This document shows positions 1-8,192 of a stretch of 43,135 nt of DNA, in pieces (positions within the stretch are counted from its first letter, which is position 1; each line of letters starts with the position of its first letter). The notes below the pieces were generated by a model. That model was not told the origin of the DNA. It was given only the letters and a program-made list of their open reading frames with translations, and did no database searches. Both the position numbers and the translations under genes were made by a program. Source of the DNA: Nitrososphaerota archaeon (GTDB lineage: Archaea; Thermoproteota; Nitrososphaeria; Nitrososphaerales; Nitrosopumilaceae). The stretch is from assembly GCA_028867675.1 (NCBI GenBank), contig JAGWGA010000014.1, forward strand, positions 1-43,135. The letters run 5' to 3'.

Positions 1-507
1 CCAATTCTTTATCTTGGCATTGGGCAAGAATACAAAGATCTGAAATCTTTTGACAAAGATGTATTTTTAGAAACTCTTTTTGGTCCTGAGGAAATTATTG
101 ATGGTGTGCAAAAACAAGTCTTAAAACCTAAAGTTGAACTAAAACCAGAACCTAAAGTTGAACTAAAACCAGAACCTAAAGTTGAACTAAAACCAGAACC
201 TAAAGTTGAACTAAAACCAGAAATCATAGTTGAAAAGAAACAAGAAAAACAAATTTCTAGTGAAGATCCATTCGCAGGAATTTCAACTAAAGATATAGAA
301 AAATATTCGGATCTATTTGATGTATCTCCTCCAGAAAATGACGAACAAGCAATAAAACTTGCATCGAATATTAAAAAATGGATTTCTGATGGACGACCAA
401 AAGTTAAGGAGCAAAAAGCTGAGTTAAAAATAGAGGGAGAATTTGAAAAAACGGAAGATGAAAAGTCTAAGAAGAAACGTTCGTTATTTGGATGGATGAA
501 GAAATGA
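1..507 (+). CDS. ftsY: Signal recognition particle receptor FtsY, C-terminal part
   Basis: The reading frame is open from the first base, so the gene starts upstream of the window. The first residues read GIGQEYKDL..FDKDVFLETLF, which matches the last strand and helix of the NG GTPase domain of archaeal FtsY, the membrane receptor that docks ribosome-SRP complexes at SecYEG. FtsY normally ends about here, but this protein runs on for about 130 residues: four perfect PKVELKPE octapeptides, a charged segment, and a basic tail ending SLFGWMKK. The tail resembles a short amphipathic membrane anchor (inference). The stop overlaps the downstream carbamoyltransferase start as ATGA. The FtsY call rests on the short visible end of the G domain. 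Confidence 0.7.
   Translation, partial: PILYLGIGQEYKDLKSFDKDVFLETLFGPEEIIDGVQKQVLKPKVELKPEPKVELKPEPKVELKPEPKVELKPEIIVEKKQEKQISSEDPFAGISTKDIEKYSDLFDVSPPENDEQAIKLASNIKKWISDGRPKVKEQKAELKIEGEFEKTEDEKSKKKRSLFGWMKK
127..222 (+). repeat. Four perfect 24-bp tandem repeats inside ftsY
   Basis: The unit cctaaagttgaactaaaacc plus agaa occurs four times back to back at 127-150, 151-174, 175-198 and 199-222 with no mismatch. It encodes PKVELKPE four times. Identity at the DNA level, including third positions, suggests recent expansion by slippage or unequal recombination, so copy number probably varies between strains. Confidence 0.95.
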
Positions 508-1418
508 AAGTAAAAACTAAAGATCTGCTTACATTAAACGAATTAAGTAAAAATGAATTACTAGGAATAATTGAAGATGCCATCAAACTAAAGAAAGATC
601 TTAAAAAAGGAATTTCCAAACCACTTTTGAAAAATAAAACACTTGCAATGATTTTCCAAAAACCATCTACTCGTACTAGGGTCAGCTTTGAAACTGGAAT
701 GTTCCAGATGGGTGGACACGCTCTAAATTTATCTGCGGATGATCTTCAGTTAACAAGAGGAGAAACTATTGAAGATACCGCAAAAACACTCTCAAGATAT
801 GTCAATATCATAATGGCTAGAGTGTACTCTCATGAGGAAGTAGAAATGTTGGCAAAAAACGCAATAATTCCTGTGATAAATGGATTGTCTGACTCATTTC
901 ATCCATGTCAGATATTGGCAGATCTTATGACAATTAAAGAGAAAAAGAAAAAGCTTAATGGGTTAAAAATTGCATGGATTGGAGATGGAAATAATGTTTG
1001 TAATTCTATGATTTATGGATGTGCAAAAGCATCCATTGACATTAACATTGCAACTCCTAAAGGTTATGAACCAAATCAGAATGTCATTAAAGAATCAAAA
1101 AAATTCATAGATATTCAATTACTTAGTAATCCAGAAATGGCAGTGAAGAATGCCGATGTTGTAGTTACTGATACATTTGTTTCAATCCATCATCAGGCAA
1201 CTGATAGGACAAAAGATTTTCTACCACGTTTTCAAGTAAATTCCGCTTTGATGAAAAAAGCAGATCATGATGCAATTTTCTTACATTGTCTTCCAGCAAA
1301 AAGAGGTCAGGAGGTTACAGGTGAAGTAATCGATGGTCCTCAATCCGCAATATGGGATGAAGCTGAGAATAGACTTCATGCACAAAAGGCATTGATGGCT
1401 TCTCTGCTCCAAGTCTAA
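504..1418 (+). CDS. argF: Ornithine carbamoyltransferase
   Basis: Transfers the carbamoyl group from carbamoyl phosphate to ornithine to give citrulline in arginine biosynthesis. From the ATG at 504 the protein has 304 residues, normal for the family. The carbamoyl-phosphate loop STRTR lies at residues 55-59, HPCQ at 133-136 and the HCLP motif at 261-264. The ornithine loop reads DTFVSI rather than the usual DxWxSM, a minor deviation. An in-frame ATG at 492 is possible, but 504 gives the ATGA overlap with ftsY that is typical of translational coupling and a family-like N-terminus. It sits ahead of the ribosomal genes but is probably a separate unit, since a T-run and a TATA box follow it. Confidence 0.9.
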   Translation: MKVKTKDLLTLNELSKNELLGIIEDAIKLKKDLKKGISKPLLKNKTLAMIFQKPSTRTRVSFETGMFQMGGHALNLSADDLQLTRGETIEDTAKTLSRYVNIIMARVYSHEEVEMLAKNAIIPVINGLSDSFHPCQILADLMTIKEKKKKLNGLKIAWIGDGNNVCNSMIYGCAKASIDINIATPKGYEPNQNVIKESKKFIDIQLLSNPEMAVKNADVVVTDTFVSIHHQATDRTKDFLPRFQVNSALMKKADHDAIFLHCLPAKRGQEVTGEVIDGPQSAIWDEAENRLHAQKALMASLLQV

Positions 1419-1420
1419 CG

Positions 1421-1427
1421 TTTATAA
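1421..1427 (+). promoter_or_regulatory. TATA box for the uL18-Cbf5 operon
   Basis: TTTATAA lies 38-44 bp before the uL18 ATG at 1465. A run of six T at 1441-1446 follows in the leader and may end argF transcription. Inferred from position and consensus only. Confidence 0.5.
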
Positions 1428-1464
1428 GAGCTTCACCAAAATTTTTTGTAAATAGGTTAGTACG

Positions 1465-1953
1465 ATGGCATATTCACAAATATTACGTAGATCTCGAGAA
1501 GAGAAAACCAACTACAAGAAGAGAAGACATCTTCTGATGGGTAGGAGGGACTTTATCACAGTACAGATATCCAATGAAAATACTCTGGTACAAATTCATA
1601 AGCCAGAAATGGAAGGTGACAAAGTTCTTTCATCAGCTCATTCAAGATCACTTGTCAATAAAGGATGGAAGGGTTCTAGAAAGAGTATTCCGGCAGCATA
1701 TCTTACTGGTTATCTTGCAGGAAAGAAAGCACTTGCTAGTGGAGTTAAGAGTGCAGTACTTTATACTGGTACTCGAAAATATACTCAGAGAATTGCAGCA
1801 GCATTGAAAGGAATAATAGATGCGGGACTAGATGTACCCGCAGACGCAGAAACTTTTCCATCTGAAGAGAGGATTAGTGGAAAGCATCTTAAAGTTGCAA
1901 ATGAAATCGACAAAGTACGATCTGCAATTGATAGTGAGGTTAAATCCAAATGA
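1465..1953 (+). CDS. rpl18: Large ribosomal subunit protein uL18 (L18)
   Basis: A 162-residue protein that binds 5S rRNA in the central protuberance of the 50S subunit. The N-terminus (YSQILRRSREEKTNYKKRR) and the AYLTGYLAGKKAL segment are characteristic of archaeal/eukaryotic L18/L5e. It opens the visible ribosomal run, preceded by its own TATA box, and its stop overlaps the uS5 start as ATGA, so the genes are translationally coupled. Confidence 0.95.
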   Translation: MAYSQILRRSREEKTNYKKRRHLLMGRRDFITVQISNENTLVQIHKPEMEGDKVLSSAHSRSLVNKGWKGSRKSIPAAYLTGYLAGKKALASGVKSAVLYTGTRKYTQRIAAALKGIIDAGLDVPADAETFPSEERISGKHLKVANEIDKVRSAIDSEVKSK

Positions 1954-2585
1954 GTAGAACAGAACAAAGATCAAGACCACCAAGAAGAGAGCCAGAACAA
2001 GTATGGGTTCCAAGAACAAAACTGGGAACGCTAGTTGCAACTGAAAAGATTACAACAATGAAAGAAATTTACGAAAATGGTTATAGAATTCAAGAGGCTG
2101 GAATTATTAAAAAATTGTTGCCAGCAATTAAAACCGAAGTAATTGATGTTGGAATTGTTCAGAAACAGACAACCAACGGTGAGTATACAAGATTTAAGGC
2201 ACTTGTTGCAGCCGGAGATGAAAACGGTTGGCTAGGGATAGGACAAGGAAAATCTAAACAAATGAGAATCGCAATTGAAAAAGCAACAAATCAAGCTTAT
2301 CTTAATGTCAGCCCAGTAAAACTTGGATGTGGAAGTTGGGAGTGCAGATGTGAACAACCGCACTCAGTTCCATTCAAAGTTAGAGGCAGAGGTGGAAGTG
2401 TTACAATTGAAGTTATTCCAGGACCAAGAGGTCTCGGGCTTGTTGCAGGTGGAAATATTAGAAATCTTCTAAAATTGGCAGGTCTCAAAGATGCCTGGAC
2501 AAAAAGTACCGGATCTACAAACACTATGACATCTACATCAAGAGCTGTTTTAGACTGTTTGAGACAAACATTTAGTCAGGGTTGA
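1950..2585 (+). CDS. rps5: Small ribosomal subunit protein uS5 (S5)
   Basis: A 211-residue S5 of archaeal size, part of the decoding-region and mRNA-entry side of the 30S subunit. The double-stranded RNA-binding S5 N-domain covers about residues 45-115 and the C-domain contains FKVRGRGGSVTIEVIPGPRG and the GLKDAWTKSTGST segment, both very typical. The stop overlaps a TTG that could start uL30. Confidence 0.96.
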   Translation: MSRTEQRSRPPRREPEQVWVPRTKLGTLVATEKITTMKEIYENGYRIQEAGIIKKLLPAIKTEVIDVGIVQKQTTNGEYTRFKALVAAGDENGWLGIGQGKSKQMRIAIEKATNQAYLNVSPVKLGCGSWECRCEQPHSVPFKVRGRGGSVTIEVIPGPRGLGLVAGGNIRNLLKLAGLKDAWTKSTGSTNTMTSTSRAVLDCLRQTFSQG

Positions 2586-2593
2586 ATGAAGAT

Positions 2594-3061
2594 ATGGGTA
2601 AAGCTTTCTTAATAGTTAGAATGAAAGGAACGGTCAATGTTCCTTATTGGGCTAACACTACAATGGACCTTTTACACTTAGATAAAAGATTCAGAGCCAC
2701 AATTATTCCAGAAAAAGATAACACAAAAGGAATGCTTGACAAGATTAAACACTACGTCTCATGGCAGGAAATTGATATGCCGACTGCAAAAGAATTGTTG
2801 GAGAAGAAGGCACGTAAAGAAGGTTATAGAAAACTTACTGCAGACGATGTAACCAAATTGGGATTCAAAAGCACTGATGAACTTGCAAAATCACTTGCAG
2901 ATGGGACTGCTACATTATCTAAATTAAAACCACTTAAACCATGGTTTGCATTATCACCACCAATTCATGGATTCAAACGAAATACTAAGAAAATGTACGG
3001 AGAAGGAGGAATTCTTGGTAGTCATAAAGAACTCTTAGCACAAGTGAGGTTAATGATGTAA
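2594..3061 (+). CDS. rpl30: Large ribosomal subunit protein uL30 (L30)
   Basis: Archaeal long-form L30 (homologue of eukaryotic L7), 155 residues from the ATG at 2594. MGKAFLIVRMKGTVNVP matches the family start, followed by NTTMDLLHLDKR and a C-terminal LSPPIHGFKRNTKKMYGEGGILG. An in-frame TTG at 2582 overlaps the uS5 stop and would add four residues; I prefer the ATG because the family starts directly before the first strand. It is one base from uL15. Confidence 0.94.
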   Translation: MGKAFLIVRMKGTVNVPYWANTTMDLLHLDKRFRATIIPEKDNTKGMLDKIKHYVSWQEIDMPTAKELLEKKARKEGYRKLTADDVTKLGFKSTDELAKSLADGTATLSKLKPLKPWFALSPPIHGFKRNTKKMYGEGGILGSHKELLAQVRLMM

Positions 3062-3062
3062 A

Positions 3063-3485
3063 ATGCCAACAAGATTGAGAAAGACAAGAAAATACAGAGG
3101 AAGTAGACACTGTGGATGGGGACAGATTGGTCAACACAGAGCCAGTGGTCACAAGGGAGGTCTTGGTCAATCAGGTTTACACAAACATCATTTCATCAGA
3201 ATGCTAATGACTGATCCAAAACATTTTGGTCATGATTCCACTCACCCACCACATCCAAATTTAGTCCGTAAATGGGCTAGCGTAAGAGATCTAGATGATA
3301 TCTTTGCAAAGTTTGGAAAACAGGAAGGAGGAAAGAAATTGATTGACCTTACTGAACTAGGCTACGACAAGCTGTTGGGAGGAGGACAGACTAAGAATGC
3401 TTATGTTGTTAAGGTAGAAAAATTCTCTGCTTCTGCCGAAGAAAAAGTAAAACAATCTGGTGGTGAGGTGCAAGCAGTAGCGTGA
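3063..3485 (+). CDS. rpl15: Large ribosomal subunit protein uL15 (L15)
   Basis: A 140-residue archaeal L15/L27a. The basic N-terminal tail RLRKTRKYRGSRHCGWGQIG, which penetrates 23S rRNA, is diagnostic, with the globular domain behind it. The last codons overlap the GTG start of secY (GTGA), so the translocon subunit is co-translated with the ribosomal genes, as is usual for this locus. Confidence 0.95.
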   Translation: MPTRLRKTRKYRGSRHCGWGQIGQHRASGHKGGLGQSGLHKHHFIRMLMTDPKHFGHDSTHPPHPNLVRKWASVRDLDDIFAKFGKQEGGKKLIDLTELGYDKLLGGGQTKNAYVVKVEKFSASAEEKVKQSGGEVQAVA

Positions 3486-4921
3486 CAGCAGAAGAAGGAC
3501 AAGCCTCTGGCGGTTTTCTAAAAACTATTATTTCAAAAGCTGAAGTCTACATTCCGCAAGTACCTAAACCAAAAAAGAAAATTCCATTACAAGTTCGTCT
3601 CATGTGGTGTGGACTAGCATTATTCATTTACATGATTATGGGACAAACTCCTCTTTACGGAGCATCTACCCCATCTTTCGACTTTCTTGCATTTGCAAGA
3701 GTGATTTTCGCTTCACAACAAGGTACTCTAATCGAACTCGGAATCGGACCTATTGTAACTGCTGGACTATTAATGCAGCTTCTAAAAGGTTCTGAGATAT
3801 TTCATCTTGATTTTAAGAAACCAGAAGATAGAGAATTGTATCAAACAGCTACCAAGATTGTTACTTACATAGTAATCATTGCCGAATCTTCATTGTATGG
3901 AATGGCAGTTTACGGACCTAGAATGCCTAACCATGAAGCTATCTACATCTTGATAGGACAATTGATTGGCGCATCTGTGATAATTATGCTCTTAGACGAA
4001 TTAGTACAAAAAGGATGGGGACTTGGCAGTGGAATTAGTTTGTTTATTGCTGCAGGTGTAGCTCAACAGGTAATTTGGAGTTTGTTCAGTCCAGTTCCTG
4101 CAGGAGACGGTGGTCCAGTAGGTGTATTTGCAAATATTATTCACGGAGCTATGAACCATGATTTTACTAATCTATTCTTCCGGTCAAACCAGTTACCTGG
4201 CATATTTGGTTTACTCATAACGGCTGGAGTATTGCTGATTCTTGTCTATACTCAGGGAATTAAGATCGAAATTCCAATCGTATCCACAAAATACAGAGGA
4301 TTCTCCGCAGTATATCCAATCAAGTTAATGTATGTTTCAAACATTCCAGTAATTTTGGCCTCTGCTCTAACAGCTAATGCTGTATTTGTGGGGCAAATCA
4401 TGTGGGCTAACTTTAATCCAAGAAATGCTAATCCGTTCTTGAATTTCCTTGGAATGTTTGACCCTACATCGCCATCTACGCCGACAGGTGGTATACTGTA
4501 CTATGTTACTGCACCACGTGGTTTGGATATAGTTGCATTAGATCCAACAAGAGCAGTTTTGTATATTCTTTTCATGGTGGGAATCGTAGTTCTATTTGGA
4601 AGATTATGGATTGAGCTTGGAGGCCTTTCTGCAAAGAGTGCAGCCAAAAACCTACTTGATGCCGAAGTTCAGATTCCTGGATTTAGACGTTCAAATCAAC
4701 CAGTAGAAAATCTACTTCAAAAATACATTCCCTCTGTTACTATAATTGGTTCAATGATACTTGGATTATTAGCTGGTACATCTGATGTACTGGGAACATT
4801 TGGATCAGGAACAGGAATGTTGTTGACAGTTGATATTCTGATTAACTATTACAATTTACTTGTTCGAGAAAAAGTCGAAGAAGTAATGCCTGCGCTGGGT
4901 GCATTGCTTGGCAGAAAGTAA
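3482..4921 (+). CDS. secY: Preprotein translocase subunit SecY
   Basis: The 479-residue channel-forming subunit of the Sec translocon, partner of the FtsY/SRP targeting route that ends at the left edge of the window. The N-terminus has the archaeal/eukaryotic Sec61-alpha pattern (PKKKIPLQVRLMWCGLALFIYMIMGQTPLYG), with a plug-like segment next to it, then about ten hydrophobic helices and the cytosolic loop TKYRGFSAVYPIKLMYVSNIPVI between helices 6 and 8. Start is the GTG overlapping the L15 stop. The C-terminal codons overlap the adenylate kinase start. Confidence 0.97.
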   Translation: MTAEEGQASGGFLKTIISKAEVYIPQVPKPKKKIPLQVRLMWCGLALFIYMIMGQTPLYGASTPSFDFLAFARVIFASQQGTLIELGIGPIVTAGLLMQLLKGSEIFHLDFKKPEDRELYQTATKIVTYIVIIAESSLYGMAVYGPRMPNHEAIYILIGQLIGASVIIMLLDELVQKGWGLGSGISLFIAAGVAQQVIWSLFSPVPAGDGGPVGVFANIIHGAMNHDFTNLFFRSNQLPGIFGLLITAGVLLILVYTQGIKIEIPIVSTKYRGFSAVYPIKLMYVSNIPVILASALTANAVFVGQIMWANFNPRNANPFLNFLGMFDPTSPSTPTGGILYYVTAPRGLDIVALDPTRAVLYILFMVGIVVLFGRLWIELGGLSAKSAAKNLLDAEVQIPGFRRSNQPVENLLQKYIPSVTIIGSMILGLLAGTSDVLGTFGSGTGMLLTVDILINYYNLLVREKVEEVMPALGALLGRK

Positions 4922-5498
4922 TCGTGTCATAATTGTAGGAATCCCAGGTGTTGGAAAGACTACAGTTGTATCACGTGTAGTAGAATTGTTAAAAGAAAAA
5001 AATGTCAAAGTAAGTGTCTCCATTTTTGGAACTGTAATGTTTGATGAAGCAAAAAAGAAAGGAGTTCAGAATAGGGATGATCTAAGAAAACTTTCAGTCA
5101 AGCAACAAAAAGAATTACAATCTATGGCTGCAAGAACAATAGCTTCGATTACAGACGATATAGTAATTGTAGATACACATGCATTCATTTCTACACAAGA
5201 AGGCTTCTATCCTGGACTTCCATACAATGTATTAGAAATTCTAAACCCTGATAGTTTCATTATGATATCTGCAAGACCTGAAGAGATCTATAACCGTAGA
5301 ATGAGTGATACTAGTAGAACTAGAGATATTGTATCGATTGATACTATAAAAAAGGAACTTGATGTAACAAGTGCAATGCTGTCAACTTGTTCGATACTAT
5401 GTGGTTCCCCAATTAAGATGGTTCTTAACACAGAAGGTAAGGTTGATGAGGCGGCTCGAGGTATTCTAAGTGCAATGGGGTATAACAATGGAACATAG
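4908..5498 (+). CDS. adkA: Archaeal adenylate kinase
   Basis: Converts AMP and ATP to two ADP. The protein begins with a Walker A loop, GIPGVGKTT, within the first 20 residues, and has the archaeal AdkA features VSIFGTVMFDEAKKKG, DDIVIVDTHAFISTQEGFYPGLP and RPEEIYNRRMSDTSRTRD. This family differs from bacterial Adk and lacks a LID zinc site. Two starts are possible inside secY: GTG 4899 (MHCLAESN) or TTG 4908 (MAESNRVIIV). The second is chosen because it places the P-loop at the usual distance from the N-terminus. Confidence 0.9.
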   Translation: MAESNRVIIVGIPGVGKTTVVSRVVELLKEKNVKVSVSIFGTVMFDEAKKKGVQNRDDLRKLSVKQQKELQSMAARTIASITDDIVIVDTHAFISTQEGFYPGLPYNVLEILNPDSFIMISARPEEIYNRRMSDTSRTRDIVSIDTIKKELDVTSAMLSTCSILCGSPIKMVLNTEGKVDEAARGILSAMGYNNGT

Positions 5499-6120
5499 TA
5501 TAATTTTTGATTTCATAAATACAATGGCACTTCAGATACCTGGTCTGAATAGAGGACCAATGGGTAGTGCAGATCCAATAGTAAAAGGAATGATTCCCGC
5601 TGCTTTTGGAATTATGTTCATCTCCATAGGTCTCAACTTACTTAATGCAATAATAAAACGAAAAATGGTTGACCAAGACAAAGTCAAAAGATTGCTCAAA
5701 GAAACAAGGGCCTGGCAAAAAGAAAGAATGGCCGCATTCAAAGCAAAAGATGATGAAAAAACAGCCGAGCTTAACAAGAAATCAGCATACATGAACAAAA
5801 TGAACATGGAAATCATGCAGATGAATATGAGGCCAATGATGATTACTTTTCTACCTTTGATTCTAGTATTCTATTTCGTACTTCCTCCACTATTTTCTTA
5901 CACTGTAGCAGTTGCACCGATATCATTAAACTTCATACCTGGAGGATTTTTCGAATTAACTTGTACTGCAGCTAAAGTAGCAGAATCACAAATTGCAGGT
6001 CATCCCAATGTATGTCATCATGTAAATGATCTGTATTTCTGGGCTTGGTACTTCCTTTCTTCTGCTGCCTTTAGTGGTATCATAATGAGAGTTACAAAAA
6101 CTACAATGGATACCAGCTAA
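5488..6120 (+). CDS. DUF106 membrane protein (EMC3/Oxa1-superfamily insertase-like)
   Basis: A 210-residue integral membrane protein in the position between adenylate kinase and cytidylate kinase that the archaeal DUF106 gene holds. An N-terminal amphipathic segment is followed by a helix (GMIPAAFGIMFISIGLNLLNAI), a charged coiled coil of about 60 residues (KVKRLLKETRAWQKERMAAF), a second helix (MMITFLPLILVFYFVLPPLF) and a C-terminal helix. This layout is shared with YidC/Oxa1/EMC3/TMCO1, so a role in membrane protein insertion beside SecY is likely (family knowledge). ATG 5488 overlaps the adk stop by 11 bases; an upstream GTG at 5470 is less likely. Confidence 0.88.
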   Translation: MEHSIIFDFINTMALQIPGLNRGPMGSADPIVKGMIPAAFGIMFISIGLNLLNAIIKRKMVDQDKVKRLLKETRAWQKERMAAFKAKDDEKTAELNKKSAYMNKMNMEIMQMNMRPMMITFLPLILVFYFVLPPLFSYTVAVAPISLNFIPGGFFELTCTAAKVAESQIAGHPNVCHHVNDLYFWAWYFLSSAAFSGIIMRVTKTTMDTS

Positions 6121-6121
6121 A

Positions 6122-6706
6122 TTGCTCCGCTCAGTAATAATTTCTGGTCCACCAGCCATTGGAAAAACTACAATAGCAAAAGGATTGGGAGAAGAATTTG
6201 GCTTGAAATATTTGAGCGGCGGTGATGTGCTGAAAGAACTAGCAAAAGATCAAGGCTTTGAAACAGACAGTGATGATTTTTGGGATACTGAAGAAGGAAT
6301 GAATTTTCTTAATATTAGAAAAGGAAATTCAGAATTTGATAAGGAAGTTGATGAAAAACTAAAAAAAATATTTCTAACTGAAGATGTTATCATAACCAGC
6401 TACACATTACCATGGTTAGTTAAAGACGGAATCAAAATTTGGCTTGCAGGATCTCATGAAAATAGCGCTAAAAGGATGACTATTAGAGATAGCATCTCAA
6501 TTCAGGATGCACTAAAAATAGTAAAAAAGAGATATGATGAAAATAAAACATTGTACAAGAAGCTTTATGGATTTAATTTCGGAGAGGACCTTTCTGTATT
6601 TAATAAAATAATAGATACAGATGATCTTGGACCTAAACAAGTTCTTGAACAGGCTAAAAATGCTGTAAAACACTACTATGACACTCAAACAATTGCAAAA
6701 TCTTAG
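6122..6706 (+). CDS. cmk: Cytidylate kinase, archaeal type
   Basis: Phosphorylates CMP and dCMP. The TTG start lies one base after the previous stop. The P-loop GPPAIGKTT is at the N-terminus, followed by YLSGGDVLKELAKDQG, the nucleotide monophosphate-binding helix of archaeal Cmk, and by a C-terminal KRYDENKTLYKKLYGFN helix. In most archaea L34e precedes and L14e follows this gene; neither is present here, which agrees with their absence in Nitrososphaerota. Confidence 0.88.
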   Translation: MLRSVIISGPPAIGKTTIAKGLGEEFGLKYLSGGDVLKELAKDQGFETDSDDFWDTEEGMNFLNIRKGNSEFDKEVDEKLKKIFLTEDVIITSYTLPWLVKDGIKIWLAGSHENSAKRMTIRDSISIQDALKIVKKRYDENKTLYKKLYGFNFGEDLSVFNKIIDTDDLGPKQVLEQAKNAVKHYYDTQTIAKS

Positions 6707-7676
6707 AGTAATCGACCAAGACATCACAAATGATGCCTATGGTACGTATTACGACAAAAGATCAATCGAGCAACTTCTTGAATATGGTTTTATTTTGTTG
6801 GACAAACCAAATGGTCCAACAAGTCATGAGACAGTAGCTTGGGTTAAGAAAATATTGCATGTTCCAAAAGCCGGTCATAGTGGAACCCTTGATCCTCAAG
6901 TTTCGGGGCTTTTACCAATAGGACTAGGTGAGGCAACTAAGGCACTCATAGTTTTATTACTTGGTCCAAAAGAATATCATGCTCTTGGTAGATTGCATAC
7001 TTTACCGCCAAAAGAAAAATTGGCTGATGTACTAAAGCAATTAACTGGCAAAATATTTCAAAAACCACCACAAAGATCTGCAGTATCACGACAAACCAGA
7101 ATCCGACATGTATATGAAATTGAAGTAATAGAGCAAAAAGAAAGATTGCTACTCCTTCGAATTCTTTGTGAAGCTGGAACATATGTGAGAAAAATTTTCT
7201 ATGATATGGGAGAGATTCTAGGTGAAGGTGCAACAATGATTGAACTTAGAAGAAGCAGAGTAGGACACTTTAATGAAGAATCTAATCTAGTAAAAATACA
7301 TGACCTTGTTGATGCATATGCTTTATGGAAAGAAAGTGGTGATGACAAAAAACTTAGACGAATAATGATGCCAATAGAATATACACTAAGCGAGATTAAA
7401 TCTGTTGTAATACGAGACTCTGCAGTAGATGCTCTTTGTCATGGGGCTCAGCTTGCAATACCTGGAATTCTTGAAATATCTCCTGGACTCAAACGTGGAG
7501 ATTTTGTTGCAATATATACACAAAAAGGAGAGGTTGTTGCACTTGCAGAAGCAACTCTATCTGAAGATGAGATTGTTGAAAATACCAAGGGTTTTGCTTT
7601 TAAAATAAAGAGAATTATTATGGCTCCAAACACATATCCAAAAAGTTGGAGAACAAAGGCAGTAGTTAACAATTAA
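6678..7676 (+). CDS. cbf5: tRNA/rRNA pseudouridine synthase Cbf5
   Basis: Catalytic subunit of H/ACA ribonucleoproteins, which isomerise uridine in rRNA and can also make pseudouridine 55 in tRNA. The protein has 332 residues. The catalytic loop GHSGTLDPQVSG places the catalytic aspartate at residue 72, KPPQRSAVSR and the AGTYVRK motif follow, and a C-terminal PUA domain spans about residues 240-325. The ATG at 6678 overlaps cmk by 29 bases; an in-frame TTG at 6693 is an alternative. It closes the long co-directional ribosomal transcription unit. Confidence 0.95.
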   Translation: MTLKQLQNLRVIDQDITNDAYGTYYDKRSIEQLLEYGFILLDKPNGPTSHETVAWVKKILHVPKAGHSGTLDPQVSGLLPIGLGEATKALIVLLLGPKEYHALGRLHTLPPKEKLADVLKQLTGKIFQKPPQRSAVSRQTRIRHVYEIEVIEQKERLLLLRILCEAGTYVRKIFYDMGEILGEGATMIELRRSRVGHFNEESNLVKIHDLVDAYALWKESGDDKKLRRIMMPIEYTLSEIKSVVIRDSAVDALCHGAQLAIPGILEISPGLKRGDFVAIYTQKGEVVALAEATLSEDEIVENTKGFAFKIKRIIMAPNTYPKSWRTKAVVNN

Positions 7677-7702
7677 AAAGGAACAGAATCAAATTTTCAA
7701 AG

Positions 7703-8152
7703 TTGATACCTAAAGGTGCAGCCATATTTTTTATAGTTGGACTAGTTGCAGCTGGGGCGTTAGGCCTTTATCTCTCACAGATTGCCAGTCAAATTCCAAC
7801 GCTAGTTTATGAAAATGGACCATCACTTACTGTTATTCCAGATAAAATAAACTACCATGTTGGAGAACCAGTTCATATTAGAATAATCAATTCAGGTACT
7901 ATACCTCTATCATTTTCAGACGCATCTTATGGTTTGAAGATTACAAGGCTTGATGGCATACTAGTTTATTCTCCAACATCTGCACAGGTTATATCTAAAC
8001 TGGAACCAAAAGAAGAAAAAACATTTGTCTGGGATCAAACAAAGAATGATGGAACCAAAACATACCAAGGACGATACAAGATTATATCAAGTACTTTTGA
8101 AGAAAATGGAAACTCATTAAAAAAATTTGTCACCATAAATTTATTAAAATAA
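7703..8152 (+). CDS. Membrane-anchored protein with BsuPI-like beta domain
   Basis: A 149-residue protein from the TTG at 7703, the first start codon in its frame. Residues 6-28 form one hydrophobic helix, which anchors the rest outside the membrane or acts as a signal peptide. The remaining 110 residues look like an immunoglobulin-like sandwich with the BsuPI layout: PVHIRIINSGTIPLSFSDAS, LDGILVYSPTSA, LEPKEEKTFVWDQ, TYQGRYKI. BsuPI was named as a proteinase inhibitor, but most relatives have no known activity. It follows cbf5 by 26 bases and may be cotranscribed. Confidence 0.6.
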   Translation: MIPKGAAIFFIVGLVAAGALGLYLSQIASQIPTLVYENGPSLTVIPDKINYHVGEPVHIRIINSGTIPLSFSDASYGLKITRLDGILVYSPTSAQVISKLEPKEEKTFVWDQTKNDGTKTYQGRYKIISSTFEENGNSLKKFVTINLLK

Positions 8153-8192
8153 ATTAAGATGAATTGAAAATTATTTCGATAATTTCTAACGA

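Noticed and set aside
1785-2040. Minus-strand open frames over uL18 and uS5
   Set aside because: They lie opposite strongly conserved ribosomal genes and have no family features; shadows of the real genes.
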